The notes under the pieces: model-generated
What the model was told of the DNA's origin: nothing
The model's input: only the letters and a program-made list of their open reading frames with translations
Databases searched by the model: none
DNA from: Ovoidimarina sp038744785
Lineage (GTDB): Bacteria; Pseudomonadota; Alphaproteobacteria; Rhodobacterales; Rhodobacteraceae
Length of the DNA stretch: 64,000 nucleotides
Assembly: GCA_038744785.1 (NCBI GenBank)
Contig: JBCDLX010000006.1
Span: forward strand, 124,001-188,000
Direction of reading: 5' to 3'
Position numbers and translations under genes: made by a program
Shown: positions 52,958 to 62,061 of the stretch, in pieces
Layout of the letters: the number at the start of each line of letters is the position of its first letter
Numbering within the stretch: the first letter of the stretch is position 1

Positions 52958-53331
52958 TCCCCTATCAGATGCGCCTCAATTACACGCTTCGATCCGGCTG
53001 GTTGGCGCCGTTCTTTGATGCACTCGACAAAGGGGATGCACTCGGTCGGCGATGCACCGCCTGCGAAGCCGTCAGCTACCCGCCCCTGCGAGTTTGCCCC
53101 TGCGGCGAACGCGACGGCGAATGGGTGCGGCTCAGTGGCCGCGCGGAGGTTTTGTGGCGGACCACCGGGGCCGATGGCGCTTTCGCATTGGCCCGATTCC
53201 TGGGAGCCGCGCGAATGGCCACCGTTCGGCTGAATGGATTTACAGAGGGGACGCGTTTCGGGCAGCTCACGACAGCCGATCAGGAGCTTCCGCATCTCTG
53301 TTTGGTTCCGGTGGAGGACGTTTCCACATGA
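52954..53331 (+). CDS. DUF35 OB-fold zinc-ribbon partner
   Basis: The protein has 125 residues. A rubredoxin-like zinc ribbon (CTAC...CPC, about residues 34-54) is followed by an OB-fold domain. DUF35 proteins form complexes with thiolase-like partners, stabilising them and handling acyl-CoA. It overlaps both the upstream thiolase-like gene and the downstream acyl-CoA synthetase by ATGA. Confidence 0.85.
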   Translation: MIPYQMRLNYTLRSGWLAPFFDALDKGDALGRRCTACEAVSYPPLRVCPCGERDGEWVRLSGRAEVLWRTTGADGAFALARFLGAARMATVRLNGFTEGTRFGQLTTADQELPHLCLVPVEDVST

Positions 53332-54998
53332 CATCGCCGCTTCCGATCCCCGAAGCCCGTCTCGAGAGCCTCAATTTACGAGCCACCAAGAGCGGTCACG
53401 AGATTGTCTGGCCCGCCGACAGCAACATCTTCCACATGACTGTCGGCAAGCATCTGGGCCCCGAAACCCGCGATCTGCCGGCAATGATCTACGAGGACCC
53501 GGCGGGCGCCGTCACTGTCCAAAGCTTCGCCGAGGTGGATCGCGCGGCGACGTCTTTGGCCGCGCGTTTGCGCGAGTTGGGATACGAGCGTGGGTCGTTG
53601 ATCGGGCTGCACACCGGCCAGCATCCCGACACCGCCATCGCGCATATGGCAGTCTGCAAGCTTGGCGGCACTGCGGTGACGTTGTCGCAGCTCTATGGGC
53701 CGGATACGCTGAAACACGCGCTCAATGATTGCCAATTGCCGGTGATCCTGACATCGGATGCGGCCTGGTCACCACTTCGCGCGTCTGCGGCGGTCGATTT
53801 CCCGTATCTCAAACACGTGCTCTGCCGGGAGCCGAGGGCAGGCGAGATTGACCTTGGCGCGGCCCTGGCGGGGAGTGTGAGTGATTTCGTACCGGACTAT
53901 TCCGGCGCGGATGATCCGGCGCTCTTGATGTACACGTCTGGTTCTACTGGCAAGCCAAAGGGAATCTTGCACGGGCACCGCGTGCTGGCGGCCTATACGC
54001 CTTCGATCAACCTCTTCTTCGATCTCTCGATGGAGGATGCTGATGCCGTTTACTGGTCACCCTCGGATTGGGCCTGGGTAGGAGGGCTTCTGGACCTTGT
54101 CTTCCCGGCCTGGATGGCGGGACGGCCGATCGCCACGTCGCTTGAGCGATTCACGGCTGACTACGCGTATAACTTCATGGCCTGCCATAAAGTCACCCAT
54201 ACGTTTCTGGCCCCCACGGCGATCAAAAGACTGGCGCAAACCCCGCATCCCCACCGCGGCCATGACCTTGCGTTGAAAGTGGTTTGCACGGGCGGCGAGG
54301 CGCTCGCCGCCGAAACGCTGACCTGGGCCGAAGACCGCTTGGGCGTGGTCTGCAACGAGTTCTACGGCATGACTGAAGTGAACCACCTGATCGGCAATTG
54401 TGCCGCGCTTTTTCCACGCCGCGCGGGTTCAATGGGACGCGCGTATCCTGGTCACGATGTGCGTCTTGTCGATGAGGACGGCAACGATGTACCCGAGGGA
54501 GAAGAGGGTGAGATCGTCACTCCCATGACCGCGCCGACCCGGTTCTTGGGCTACCTCAACAACCCCGAAAAGACGGCAGAGATGGAACTTGGCTCGCTCT
54601 TGCGCACCCGCGATATGGCGGTACGGGATGCAGATGGTTACTTCTGGTACAAGGGGCGGTCCGACGATTTGATCAAATCCTCTGGCTTTCGCATTGGGCC
54701 CGCCGAAATCGAGGAATGCCTAATGGCCCATCCCGATGTGGCCGAGGCAGCGGTGATCGGAAAGCCTGATGCCGACCGGGGGTCAATCGTGAAAGCGTTG
54801 ATTCTGACCCGTCCTGGAGTGAGTGGAAGTCCGTCCCTGGCGGAAGACTTGCAGGATCACGTCCGAACCCGGCTCGCCCGGTACAAGGCGCCGCGCGAGG
54901 TGGAGTTTGTAATGAGCTTTCCGATGACTTCCTCGGGTAAGATCAACCGCCGTGCCTTGCGCTACGCAGAGCTTTCTGCAGCGGAGACGCTCCCATGA
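53328..54998 (+). CDS. Acyl-CoA synthetase (AMP-forming)
   Basis: The protein has 556 residues. The AMP-binding P-loop is MYTSGSTGKPKGILHGH. The adenylate motif FYGMTEVN, the hinge YKGRSDDLIKSSGFRIGPAEIE and a terminal catalytic lysine in SSGKINRRAL are all intact. It resembles acetyl- or propionyl-CoA synthetases; substrate unassigned. The ATG at 53328 overlaps the DUF35 stop; a longer frame within the DUF35 gene is not used. Confidence 0.9.
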   Translation: MTSPLPIPEARLESLNLRATKSGHEIVWPADSNIFHMTVGKHLGPETRDLPAMIYEDPAGAVTVQSFAEVDRAATSLAARLRELGYERGSLIGLHTGQHPDTAIAHMAVCKLGGTAVTLSQLYGPDTLKHALNDCQLPVILTSDAAWSPLRASAAVDFPYLKHVLCREPRAGEIDLGAALAGSVSDFVPDYSGADDPALLMYTSGSTGKPKGILHGHRVLAAYTPSINLFFDLSMEDADAVYWSPSDWAWVGGLLDLVFPAWMAGRPIATSLERFTADYAYNFMACHKVTHTFLAPTAIKRLAQTPHPHRGHDLALKVVCTGGEALAAETLTWAEDRLGVVCNEFYGMTEVNHLIGNCAALFPRRAGSMGRAYPGHDVRLVDEDGNDVPEGEEGEIVTPMTAPTRFLGYLNNPEKTAEMELGSLLRTRDMAVRDADGYFWYKGRSDDLIKSSGFRIGPAEIEECLMAHPDVAEAAVIGKPDADRGSIVKALILTRPGVSGSPSLAEDLQDHVRTRLARYKAPREVEFVMSFPMTSSGKINRRALRYAELSAAETLP

Positions 54999-56464
54999 CC
55001 CAGATCGCCCTTCTGCCCGATGTGCGCGCCTTGATCGAAAAGGTCCAGCCACTTCGGATTGGCGGTGCGCATGTGGACAGCGATACTGAGCTTGAGGTGA
55101 TCAATCCCTCGACCGGGAAGGTGTTCACCAAGGTTGCTATGGCCGAAGCGAAGGACGTGGATCGTGCAGTGCAGGCCGCGCAGGTGGCGTTCGAGGATGG
55201 ACGTTGGACCGGTCTTACCCCCCATGATCGCGGGCGCATTCTGTGGCGTCTGGCCGATCTGATTGAAGAGCGGGCGTCGATTTTCGGGCAACTCGACACG
55301 CTCGACAATGGCAAACCCTATGCCGTTGCCCGCGACGTCGATGCGATCTGGTCGGCGCGCCACTTTCGTTACTTCGCCGGTTGGCCGGACAAGATCGAGG
55401 GCGCTACGATTCCGGTCAGCACACCTGATCGGCTGAACTATACCCGGATCGAGCCCGTCGGTGTCTGCGGCCTAATCACTCCGTGGAACTACCCGCTCTT
55501 GATGGCCGCTTGGAAATTGGCGCCTTGTCTGGCGGCAGGCAACACCGTTGTCTTAAAACCTTCGGAGGAGACGCCGCTTTCTGTCCTGTATCTCGCCGAT
55601 CTGGCGCTGGAGGCCGGACTTCCGCCGGGTGTACTCAACGTGATCCCCGGGTTGGGTCAGGACGCTGGTGCCGCGCTTGCCGCGCACCATGGCGTGGCGA
55701 AGGTCGGCTTTACCGGCAGTACGCGGACGGGCCAATCCATTGTGACCGCCTCTGCCGGAAACCTTAAGAAGCTATCTCTCGAATTGGGCGGGAAGGCCGC
55801 TAACATCCTTTTCCCGGATGCGGATCTCGAACGGGCCATCCCGGGTGTCTTCTGGGCCAATTTCGGGAACAATGGCCAAAGCTGCACGGCGGGCGCGCGG
55901 CTTTATGTGCATGAAAGCATTCACCATAAGGTGCTCGACACTTTGGCGGGTCTGGCCGAAGCCCTTAGCATCGGGCCCGGTCTTGATGACCCGCCGAATG
56001 ATCTGGGCCCGGTGATCTCGGAGCGGCAAATGAACATGATCCTTGGACATGTTGAGGGTGCGCGAGAGGAAGGCGCAGAAGTCGTCGCCGGTGGTGTTCG
56101 TCCAGATCACGATGGCTGGTTCATTCGCCCAACGGTTCTGACGGCGACCGATTCCATGGCCGTTGCACAGCAGGAAGTCTTTGGCCCGGTCCTTGCGGTT
56201 CTGCCCTTCTCGGACGATGCCGACGTCCTAGATCGCGCCAACGCAACTGACTTCGGTCTCGCAGCGGGGCTTTGGTCGCAGAACGTAACTCGTGTCCGCC
56301 GTTTCGCGGACCGGCTAAAGGCCGGCACAGTCTGGGTGAATTGCTGGGGTGAGACCGACGCGGCCTCCCCGTTTGGAGGGATCAAGCTCTCGGGGTATGG
56401 ACGCGAAATGGGCAAGGACGCCATCGCGCTATACAGCCAGACGAAAAGCGTATGGGTCGCCTGA
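54995..56464 (+). CDS. NAD(P)-dependent aldehyde dehydrogenase
   Basis: The protein has 489 residues. The catalytic cysteine is C297 in NNGQSCTAGARLY and the general base E263 in LELGGKAANIL. The cofactor-binding block is GLITPWNYPLLMAAWKLAPC. It oxidises an aldehyde to an acid. It overlaps the synthetase by ATGA. It could act on the aldehyde from the class I aldolase or from the thiolase-like enzyme. Confidence 0.93.
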   Translation: MTQIALLPDVRALIEKVQPLRIGGAHVDSDTELEVINPSTGKVFTKVAMAEAKDVDRAVQAAQVAFEDGRWTGLTPHDRGRILWRLADLIEERASIFGQLDTLDNGKPYAVARDVDAIWSARHFRYFAGWPDKIEGATIPVSTPDRLNYTRIEPVGVCGLITPWNYPLLMAAWKLAPCLAAGNTVVLKPSEETPLSVLYLADLALEAGLPPGVLNVIPGLGQDAGAALAAHHGVAKVGFTGSTRTGQSIVTASAGNLKKLSLELGGKAANILFPDADLERAIPGVFWANFGNNGQSCTAGARLYVHESIHHKVLDTLAGLAEALSIGPGLDDPPNDLGPVISERQMNMILGHVEGAREEGAEVVAGGVRPDHDGWFIRPTVLTATDSMAVAQQEVFGPVLAVLPFSDDADVLDRANATDFGLAAGLWSQNVTRVRRFADRLKAGTVWVNCWGETDAASPFGGIKLSGYGREMGKDAIALYSQTKSVWVA

Positions 56465-56490
56465 CGGTTCGGCCAATAGGAGGAACCAAG

Positions 56491-57288
56491 ATGCAGACCA
56501 AAGCCAAGCGAGAGGCCTACGACGGCCCGAGCCAGCCAAAAACCGCGGCGCGCGAACTGCCGAAATACGAACGCGCCTATCGCGAGATGTTGCGCCGTAT
56601 CAAACAAGGCCAATATCCTGTCGGTGGCCGTGTGCCGACCGAGGTTGAGTTGGCCAGCCAATTCTCGGTCAGCCGTGTGACGATCCGCCGGGCGCTCGAT
56701 CTTCTGGTACAGGACGGCTATGTCGAAAGCCGCCAGGGCAGCGGCTATCGCGTGGTCACGCTGTCGCCGGCGTCAGACACCTGCCTGACCTCCTTCACTG
56801 ATGCCATGCTGCGCGCCGGTCGGGAGCCGCGTTCCCGGTTTCTTTCGCTCGAACATTTCGACCCAGGAGCTGCCGAACTGAGCGACATTCCCGAGGAACT
56901 CATACACCAGCGCTTGACCCGCATCGTGCGTCTTCGTCTGGTGGATGAGAAGCCCAAGATGCTCGTCCAGACCTACGCGCCCTCCGATCTGCTGGCGCGC
57001 CCGAAACCGGCTGATTTTCCGGAGACCGGTCCCGATCAGTCTATCTTGCGGATTCTGGGTCGCCGTTTCGGCCTTTCATGGTCGGCGGCCTGCGAAGACA
57101 TCTCACCCGTATTGGCCGATGCGCAATCAGCAGTACTATTCGGGATCGAGCCGGGGGAGCCGCTTTTGAAACAGGCGTGCTCAGCCTTTGACGAGGACGG
57201 CGCCATGGTCTTCCACGAGGAGGTGTTCCGCCTGGGTTCAGTCCGTTTTAACCTGTCGCAATCGGCCCGCACGCCGAGCCACATCTGA
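56491..57288 (+). CDS. GntR-family regulator, HutC/UTRA subgroup
   Basis: The protein has 265 residues. The N-terminal winged helix-turn-helix (about 25-95) includes GRVPTEVELASQFSVSRVTIRRAL. The UTRA effector domain (about 100-260) binds a small sugar or acid in this family. AGGAGG precedes the ATG. It sits with the aldehyde dehydrogenase and nucleoside hydrolase. It is the natural candidate for the operators at 40883 and 51708. Confidence 0.92.
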   Translation: MQTKAKREAYDGPSQPKTAARELPKYERAYREMLRRIKQGQYPVGGRVPTEVELASQFSVSRVTIRRALDLLVQDGYVESRQGSGYRVVTLSPASDTCLTSFTDAMLRAGREPRSRFLSLEHFDPGAAELSDIPEELIHQRLTRIVRLRLVDEKPKMLVQTYAPSDLLARPKPADFPETGPDQSILRILGRRFGLSWSAACEDISPVLADAQSAVLFGIEPGEPLLKQACSAFDEDGAMVFHEEVFRLGSVRFNLSQSARTPSHI

Positions 57289-57303
57289 CGCCGAGGTGAT
57301 CTG

Positions 57304-58386
57304 ATGCCTAATCTGCCAAAACTGTCCGAGGCCAAGCTTCATTCCCTTCTTGACGTCGAGATGGACAAGCCAGTGCGCCTTTTGATTGACACTGATACTG
57401 CGAACGAAATCGACGATCAGTTCGCGCTGGCCTGGGCGCTCTTGTCGCCCGAGCACATGACCGTTGAGGCGGTCACGGCAGAGCCTTTTTCCTTTGCCCA
57501 TCACAGAGCGGGGCTTCTGGCGGCTGAGAAGGCGATTGAGAAAGGCGAAGCGGTCGATCAGCATCTGGTAGGTGGGTTTCAGGGATGGGTCGAGCGGCTT
57601 CATGCACAAAGTAGGCGCGCGGCCGATCTTAAATTCACAATGCCACCTGAGGGAATGGAACTAAGCTATCAGGAGATCCTGACGATTTATGAGAAGGTGG
57701 GCGTAGACAGTTCCGAAAAGGTCTTTCGTGGTGCAACACGCTACATGGACCACCCTGACGATGTGGTGGAGTCAGAGGCTGTGGATACCATCATCCGCCT
57801 GGCGCGTGAGGGCAACTCGCCACTTTACATCGCTGCGATGGGCTGCGTCACCAATATCGCTGCAGCGATCCTGAAGGCCCCAGATATCCTTGACCGCATC
57901 GTCGTCATTTGGACTTCTGCCTACCCTTCGAGCGCACCCCACTGCAATCGACCATCCTTGAATCTAGTACAAGATCAACATGCCTCGCGCCTGATCTTCG
58001 ACAGCGGTGTGGCGCATGTGTATCTGCCAGGCTACCATGTGGGTGCGCAGCTTAAGATCTCACACAGCGAAATGCGTGATTTTGTAAAGGGGCGCGGCGA
58101 GATCGGTGATTATCTTTACCACCTCTTTGACAATAACCCGCTGCATGAAATGTTCGCCATCACCGACACCGAGCGCCGGACGTGGGTGATCTGGGACATC
58201 ATTAACGTCGCCTGGCTGATCGATCCTGATTGGGTGCCAACGCATCTCATATCGTCGCCAATCCTCAACGACACGCTCTACTGGGAGCCGCGGCCCGACG
58301 CCCATATCATGCGAGAAGCCTACGATGTTCAGCGCGACGCCATCTTTCTCGACTTCTACGACAAGCTGCCCAGCATGAAGAAATGA
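57304..58386 (+). CDS. Nucleoside hydrolase family protein
   Basis: The protein has 360 residues. The Ca2+-binding N-terminal motif is LIDTDTANEIDDQFAL, a variant of DTDPGxDD. The YIAAMGCVTNIAAAILKAP block and a C-terminal IWDIINVAWLIDPDW are further family signatures. It would cleave an N-glycosidic bond of a ribonucleoside or other furanoside. It is a cytoplasmic protein. It follows the regulator by 15 bases. Confidence 0.85.
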   Translation: MPNLPKLSEAKLHSLLDVEMDKPVRLLIDTDTANEIDDQFALAWALLSPEHMTVEAVTAEPFSFAHHRAGLLAAEKAIEKGEAVDQHLVGGFQGWVERLHAQSRRAADLKFTMPPEGMELSYQEILTIYEKVGVDSSEKVFRGATRYMDHPDDVVESEAVDTIIRLAREGNSPLYIAAMGCVTNIAAAILKAPDILDRIVVIWTSAYPSSAPHCNRPSLNLVQDQHASRLIFDSGVAHVYLPGYHVGAQLKISHSEMRDFVKGRGEIGDYLYHLFDNNPLHEMFAITDTERRTWVIWDIINVAWLIDPDWVPTHLISSPILNDTLYWEPRPDAHIMREAYDVQRDAIFLDFYDKLPSMKK

Positions 58387-58859
58387 AAATCGGGAACTAG
58401 CGTGCGTCGCTGAGTTTCCTGCGCTTTGGTTGCACCGCGGGTCCGCGTCAGCACCGAAATCTCAAGCCAAAGGCTGCGGTGTCCGCTCAGCGGACCTCCT
58501 AAACAGTATGCCGAGGGCACCTGCGGCTAATGACGGTTTTGCCGGGCAGCGTCGCGGCATTCCAATAGCAGGTTGAAAGCCCGCTTAGGGCCGTCCGCAA
58601 AAGTTTCCTGACCACTTGATGTGGTCGACGCTGCGCTTCTCGGGACGAACCAAGAAACTGCAGCGTTGATTATCGGTGGCAACGAAAAGGATGCTGCTTG
58701 CGGATGTCCTCTCCCAGCCGGGACGAACCTACAGCGGCACTGAAGCGCATGGGCGTTCAAGAGGCGCATTGGCAACGACATTTGCTGTCAGATGTCGTCA
58801 TATTGGGACCACAATCCTTGTGTCTTACTGCGCCCCGCGAAACAAAGGAAGCGCGCGAC
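58387..58859. other. Intergenic stretch without recognised gene
   Basis: About 470 bases. A perfect 6-bp stem GTCCGC/GCGGAC with a three-base loop lies at 58481-58495, with no T-run. Open frames on both strands show no domains. The upstream 54 codons that could extend the next gene are not hydrophobic and have no ribosome site. Confidence 0.5.
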
Positions 58860-61073
58860 ATGGCATTTGTTGTCGGCACGGAAACAGGTCGTTCCTTACG
58901 ACCTGCAATGTGGGCATTTACCCTTACGGTGTTCCTAAGCGCATCATTGTTGTTCTTCGTGCAACCACTTTTTGCCCGCATCGTACTGCCCGCAATCGGT
59001 GGTTCGCCGGCGGTATGGACGACGGCCATGTTGTTCTTCCAGTCGGCGCTTCTTGGTGGATACCTATATGCGCATTTCTCTGCGCGTTACCTTCCCCTTC
59101 CCGTGCAGGTCGGGCTGCATCTTCTGTTCTGGGTGGCTGCGCTCTTCTTTCTGCCACCTGCGCTTCCGGCAGACTGGCAGCTTGATGCAACCCGGCCGAT
59201 TGCCTGGCAAACCCTTGGCCTGTTCGCGCTTGGCGTGGGAGTTCCCTTTGCGCTCCTTTCATCCAATGCCCCGTTGATCCAATCCTGGTACGCACACTCC
59301 AACGGTCCATCTGCCGACGATCCCTATTTCCTGTACAGTGCATCCAATCTCGGCTCGGTTCTTGCGCTTCTTGCGTTTCCGTTGGTCGCCGAGCCATTCT
59401 TCGGAGCCTCTTCGATCGCGCGTGGGTTCGCTATCGGCTTTATCGCTCTGGGGATCGGACTTGTGGTGTGCGGAGGCCTTATCCTGGGGCGGAACCGTCT
59501 GCGGTCCAGCGCGTCGCTTGTCGAGGCTCCCGCACCTGATGTGTCTACGATCATTTGTTGGGGCTTACTCGCATTCGTTCCGTCCTCAATGATGCTGGCG
59601 GTGACCTCAAAAATCAGCACCGACATTGGCGCGGTTCCACTGGTATGGGTCATTCCATTGGCGCTTTTCCTTCTGAGCTTTGTCATTGCGTTCCGAAGCT
59701 CGTCACATGTATCAGGCCGTTGGTTCACGCAATTAGCTCAGCTCGTCGGCGTGGCGGCACTTTGTCTGACAGTTGGTGCCCTGGGCGATCACCTAACGCC
59801 CTTCACTTCGGCCGCCTTTGTCTTCAGCTTCTTCGTGATTGCAATCTGGGCGCATCGCGCGCTCTACGAAGCCCGGCCCACGGCGCGTCACCTGACGACG
59901 TTCTACGTCACGATGTCCGTCGGCGGTGCCATGGGTGGTGTGTTCAACTCGATTGTCGGTCCATTGATGTTTGATGATCATGTCGAGGGTACGCTTACGC
60001 TAATATTGATGCTGCTCTTAGTCTTCGGGAGAACGCTTCGGCTTGATGCGGCAACCGTCAGGCGTGGCGTGTTCATGGGTCTTCCCATTGGCCTTGCCGC
60101 GGCTGGCGTCGCCTTCATCGCAGGCGGCAGTGAAGTTGCCGTGGGCGCGACAATTGCCGTTGCGCTTGGGATCCTCGCCGTCGCCCGACCGGCTTTGCCG
60201 GTGCTGGCTGTCGCGGCAACGCTGACCGTGATCCTACCCCTTTGGCTTGCGGCCCAGGAAACCCGGATTTTCGCGGACAGAAGCTTCTTCGGCCTCCACC
60301 AAGTCATCGATGGCGAGGACGGCATTCGCCGCTATTCGAACGGCACTACCGTCCATGGGGCGCAACGGTTTTCAGACCTTGGGGCGCCTCGTCCCATGCC
60401 GATTACATACTACCACCCCGACGGTCCTATGGGCCAGATCATGCAGACCGAGTTTGCCAAGGACGCAAAGACACTGGGTGTTGTTGGACTGGGTGTGGGG
60501 TCGCTTGCCTGCTACGCAACCGATGGTCAGGACTGGCACTTCTACGAGATTGACGCAATCGTGGACCGGATCGCCAGGGACCCCGATCTGTTCAGCTTTC
60601 TGTCTTCTTGCACACCTGATGCCCCAACACACCTCGGCGACGCCCGCGTGGTTCTGGCCGATCAAGACGACATGCTGTTCGATATTCTTGTGATCGACGC
60701 CTACTCCTCTGACGCTGTTCCTGTTCACCTGACAACGCTTGAAGCAATGGAGCTTTACCTCGACCGGCTTGCGCCGGGCGGTGTTCTACTGTTCCATATT
60801 TCGAACCGGTTCTATGACATCGGCCTGCCGCTTGGCCGGTCGGCGGAGACCCTTGGCGTTCATGCATGGCGTCAACTGGCAACCGGCGCAGACACGGATG
60901 ACGCCGGGTTCTTGATGAGCGATGTGGCCCTGATAACCCGAGACCCAAACCGTATCGCGGAGCTTCTTCGGACCGGTCCCTGGCGGCCTCTTGCAAGCGA
61001 TGGCGGACCAGTCTGGACCGACGACAAGGCCAACCCATTGTCGATACTGAAGCCAGGTGCGCTGAAACCCTAG
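58860..61073 (+). CDS. Fused membrane protein/spermidine synthase-like protein
   Basis: The protein has 737 residues. Residues 1-430 hold about 12-14 membrane helices (from FLSASLLFFVQPLFARIVLP). Residues about 450-730 form a spermidine-synthase-like Rossmann domain with VVGLGVGSLACY, an acidic YEID and DDMLFDILVIDAYSSDAVPVHL. Such fusions are common but uncharacterised; polyamine synthesis is not proven. AAGGAA precedes the ATG chosen. Confidence 0.85.
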   Translation: MAFVVGTETGRSLRPAMWAFTLTVFLSASLLFFVQPLFARIVLPAIGGSPAVWTTAMLFFQSALLGGYLYAHFSARYLPLPVQVGLHLLFWVAALFFLPPALPADWQLDATRPIAWQTLGLFALGVGVPFALLSSNAPLIQSWYAHSNGPSADDPYFLYSASNLGSVLALLAFPLVAEPFFGASSIARGFAIGFIALGIGLVVCGGLILGRNRLRSSASLVEAPAPDVSTIICWGLLAFVPSSMMLAVTSKISTDIGAVPLVWVIPLALFLLSFVIAFRSSSHVSGRWFTQLAQLVGVAALCLTVGALGDHLTPFTSAAFVFSFFVIAIWAHRALYEARPTARHLTTFYVTMSVGGAMGGVFNSIVGPLMFDDHVEGTLTLILMLLLVFGRTLRLDAATVRRGVFMGLPIGLAAAGVAFIAGGSEVAVGATIAVALGILAVARPALPVLAVAATLTVILPLWLAAQETRIFADRSFFGLHQVIDGEDGIRRYSNGTTVHGAQRFSDLGAPRPMPITYYHPDGPMGQIMQTEFAKDAKTLGVVGLGVGSLACYATDGQDWHFYEIDAIVDRIARDPDLFSFLSSCTPDAPTHLGDARVVLADQDDMLFDILVIDAYSSDAVPVHLTTLEAMELYLDRLAPGGVLLFHISNRFYDIGLPLGRSAETLGVHAWRQLATGADTDDAGFLMSDVALITRDPNRIAELLRTGPWRPLASDGGPVWTDDKANPLSILKPGALKP

Positions 61074-61429
61074 TCCTGTCTGCCCGGGATCACGGCGATG
61101 CGCAACCAGGCTGGTTATGAGATGTGAGTGCGGCTGAATAAGCTCGTCCTCAGATCCTTTTTGTCGACTTTGCGCGATTAACTGTGCCCCGACTCGCATT
61201 CTTTTGCACGCGGTCATTGCCTCGCTCACGGGGACTTGGGCAGCCTTCCCAAAGAGTATCAGCAGAGGCAAACAGAGCCGACAGCCGCCTGTCCGCTCTC
61301 ACCATCTCGCCTCCAAGAAAACCCTAGGTTTGATGGCATTCCTTTCCCATACGCCAATCGCTTGACCGAGGCGATTGATCTCCGCAAGCCCCCGAAGCAC
61401 CGAAACGACGCGATCCTGCCTGGAGAAAC
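61074..61429. other. Intergenic stretch without recognised gene
   Basis: About 350 bases between the fusion gene and a convergent small gene. One 65-codon plus-strand frame (61236-61433) has no family resemblance and no good ribosome site. No hairpin with T-run is seen. Confidence 0.45.
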
Positions 61430-61654
61430 CTAACGATCTCGATCGTCCTCTTCCCAGAACACTGACATGCCGGACAATGCCCAAAGCCAGGCAGTCGCAA
61501 GAGACAGCAAGCCTGGAAGTAAAAGCATCTCTGATCTGATCCCATAGATACCGAGCCAGAAGAAAATCTGCTGAAAAACCCCTGTGAGAACTCGGCCATT
61601 CATGAACGTGCCGATACCCGGAAGGATTAGATTCACAATTAAGATGAACCTCAT
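61430..61654 (-). CDS. Small two-helix membrane protein
   Basis: The protein has 74 residues with two or three hydrophobic segments (MRFILIVNLILPGIGTFMNG and a later LLLPGLLSLATAWLWALSG). The tail is charged (WEEDDRDR). AGAGGA before the ATG at 61654 supports this start over 61747. It has a TM2/DUF-like build but no clear family. Function unknown. Confidence 0.6.
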   Translation of the reverse strand: MRFILIVNLILPGIGTFMNGRVLTGVFQQIFFWLGIYGIRSEMLLLPGLLSLATAWLWALSGMSVFWEEDDRDR

Positions 61655-62061
61655 TTGCAATGTTCCTCTGACCTCTTGAACGTCGCGTTTTGGCGCCGTG
61701 CGGTCAATGAATTTGTGATTGATTGTCCGCACTGATTGATCCGCCACATGGCCCCGGAGTTGCCGCGCTTTACAATCCGCGCCGACAGGACAGGATGCCT
61801 ACCCGATTTCGTCGATGGCTCCAGCGGTGCTACGCTTTTTCATGCGCTGAAACAGATGCGCATCGGGTCGCAAAGATTCCTCGTGGTTCGGCAACTTCGC
61901 TTGGTAATCAAGTCTTCCAAGTGGTCCTCGGTGCGACAACCGGCATGCAGGAACTCGGACCTAACCCATTGCACATTCAATAACTCGCCGCAGAACGAAG
62001 TTGGACAAGACGCGGGATGCTGTGCAAAGCTCCAAGCAATTATATAGCAAAGGGAGGGATT
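61655..62061. other. Intergenic region upstream of the BCCT transporter
   Basis: About 400 bases between divergent genes. Short open frames show no recognisable domain. It probably contains the promoters of the small membrane protein and the BCCT gene; I could not identify specific boxes. Confidence 0.4.

Noticed and set aside
61236..61433. 65-codon plus-strand frame after the fusion gene
   Set aside because: No ribosome-binding site, no family and no coding bias that I can see.
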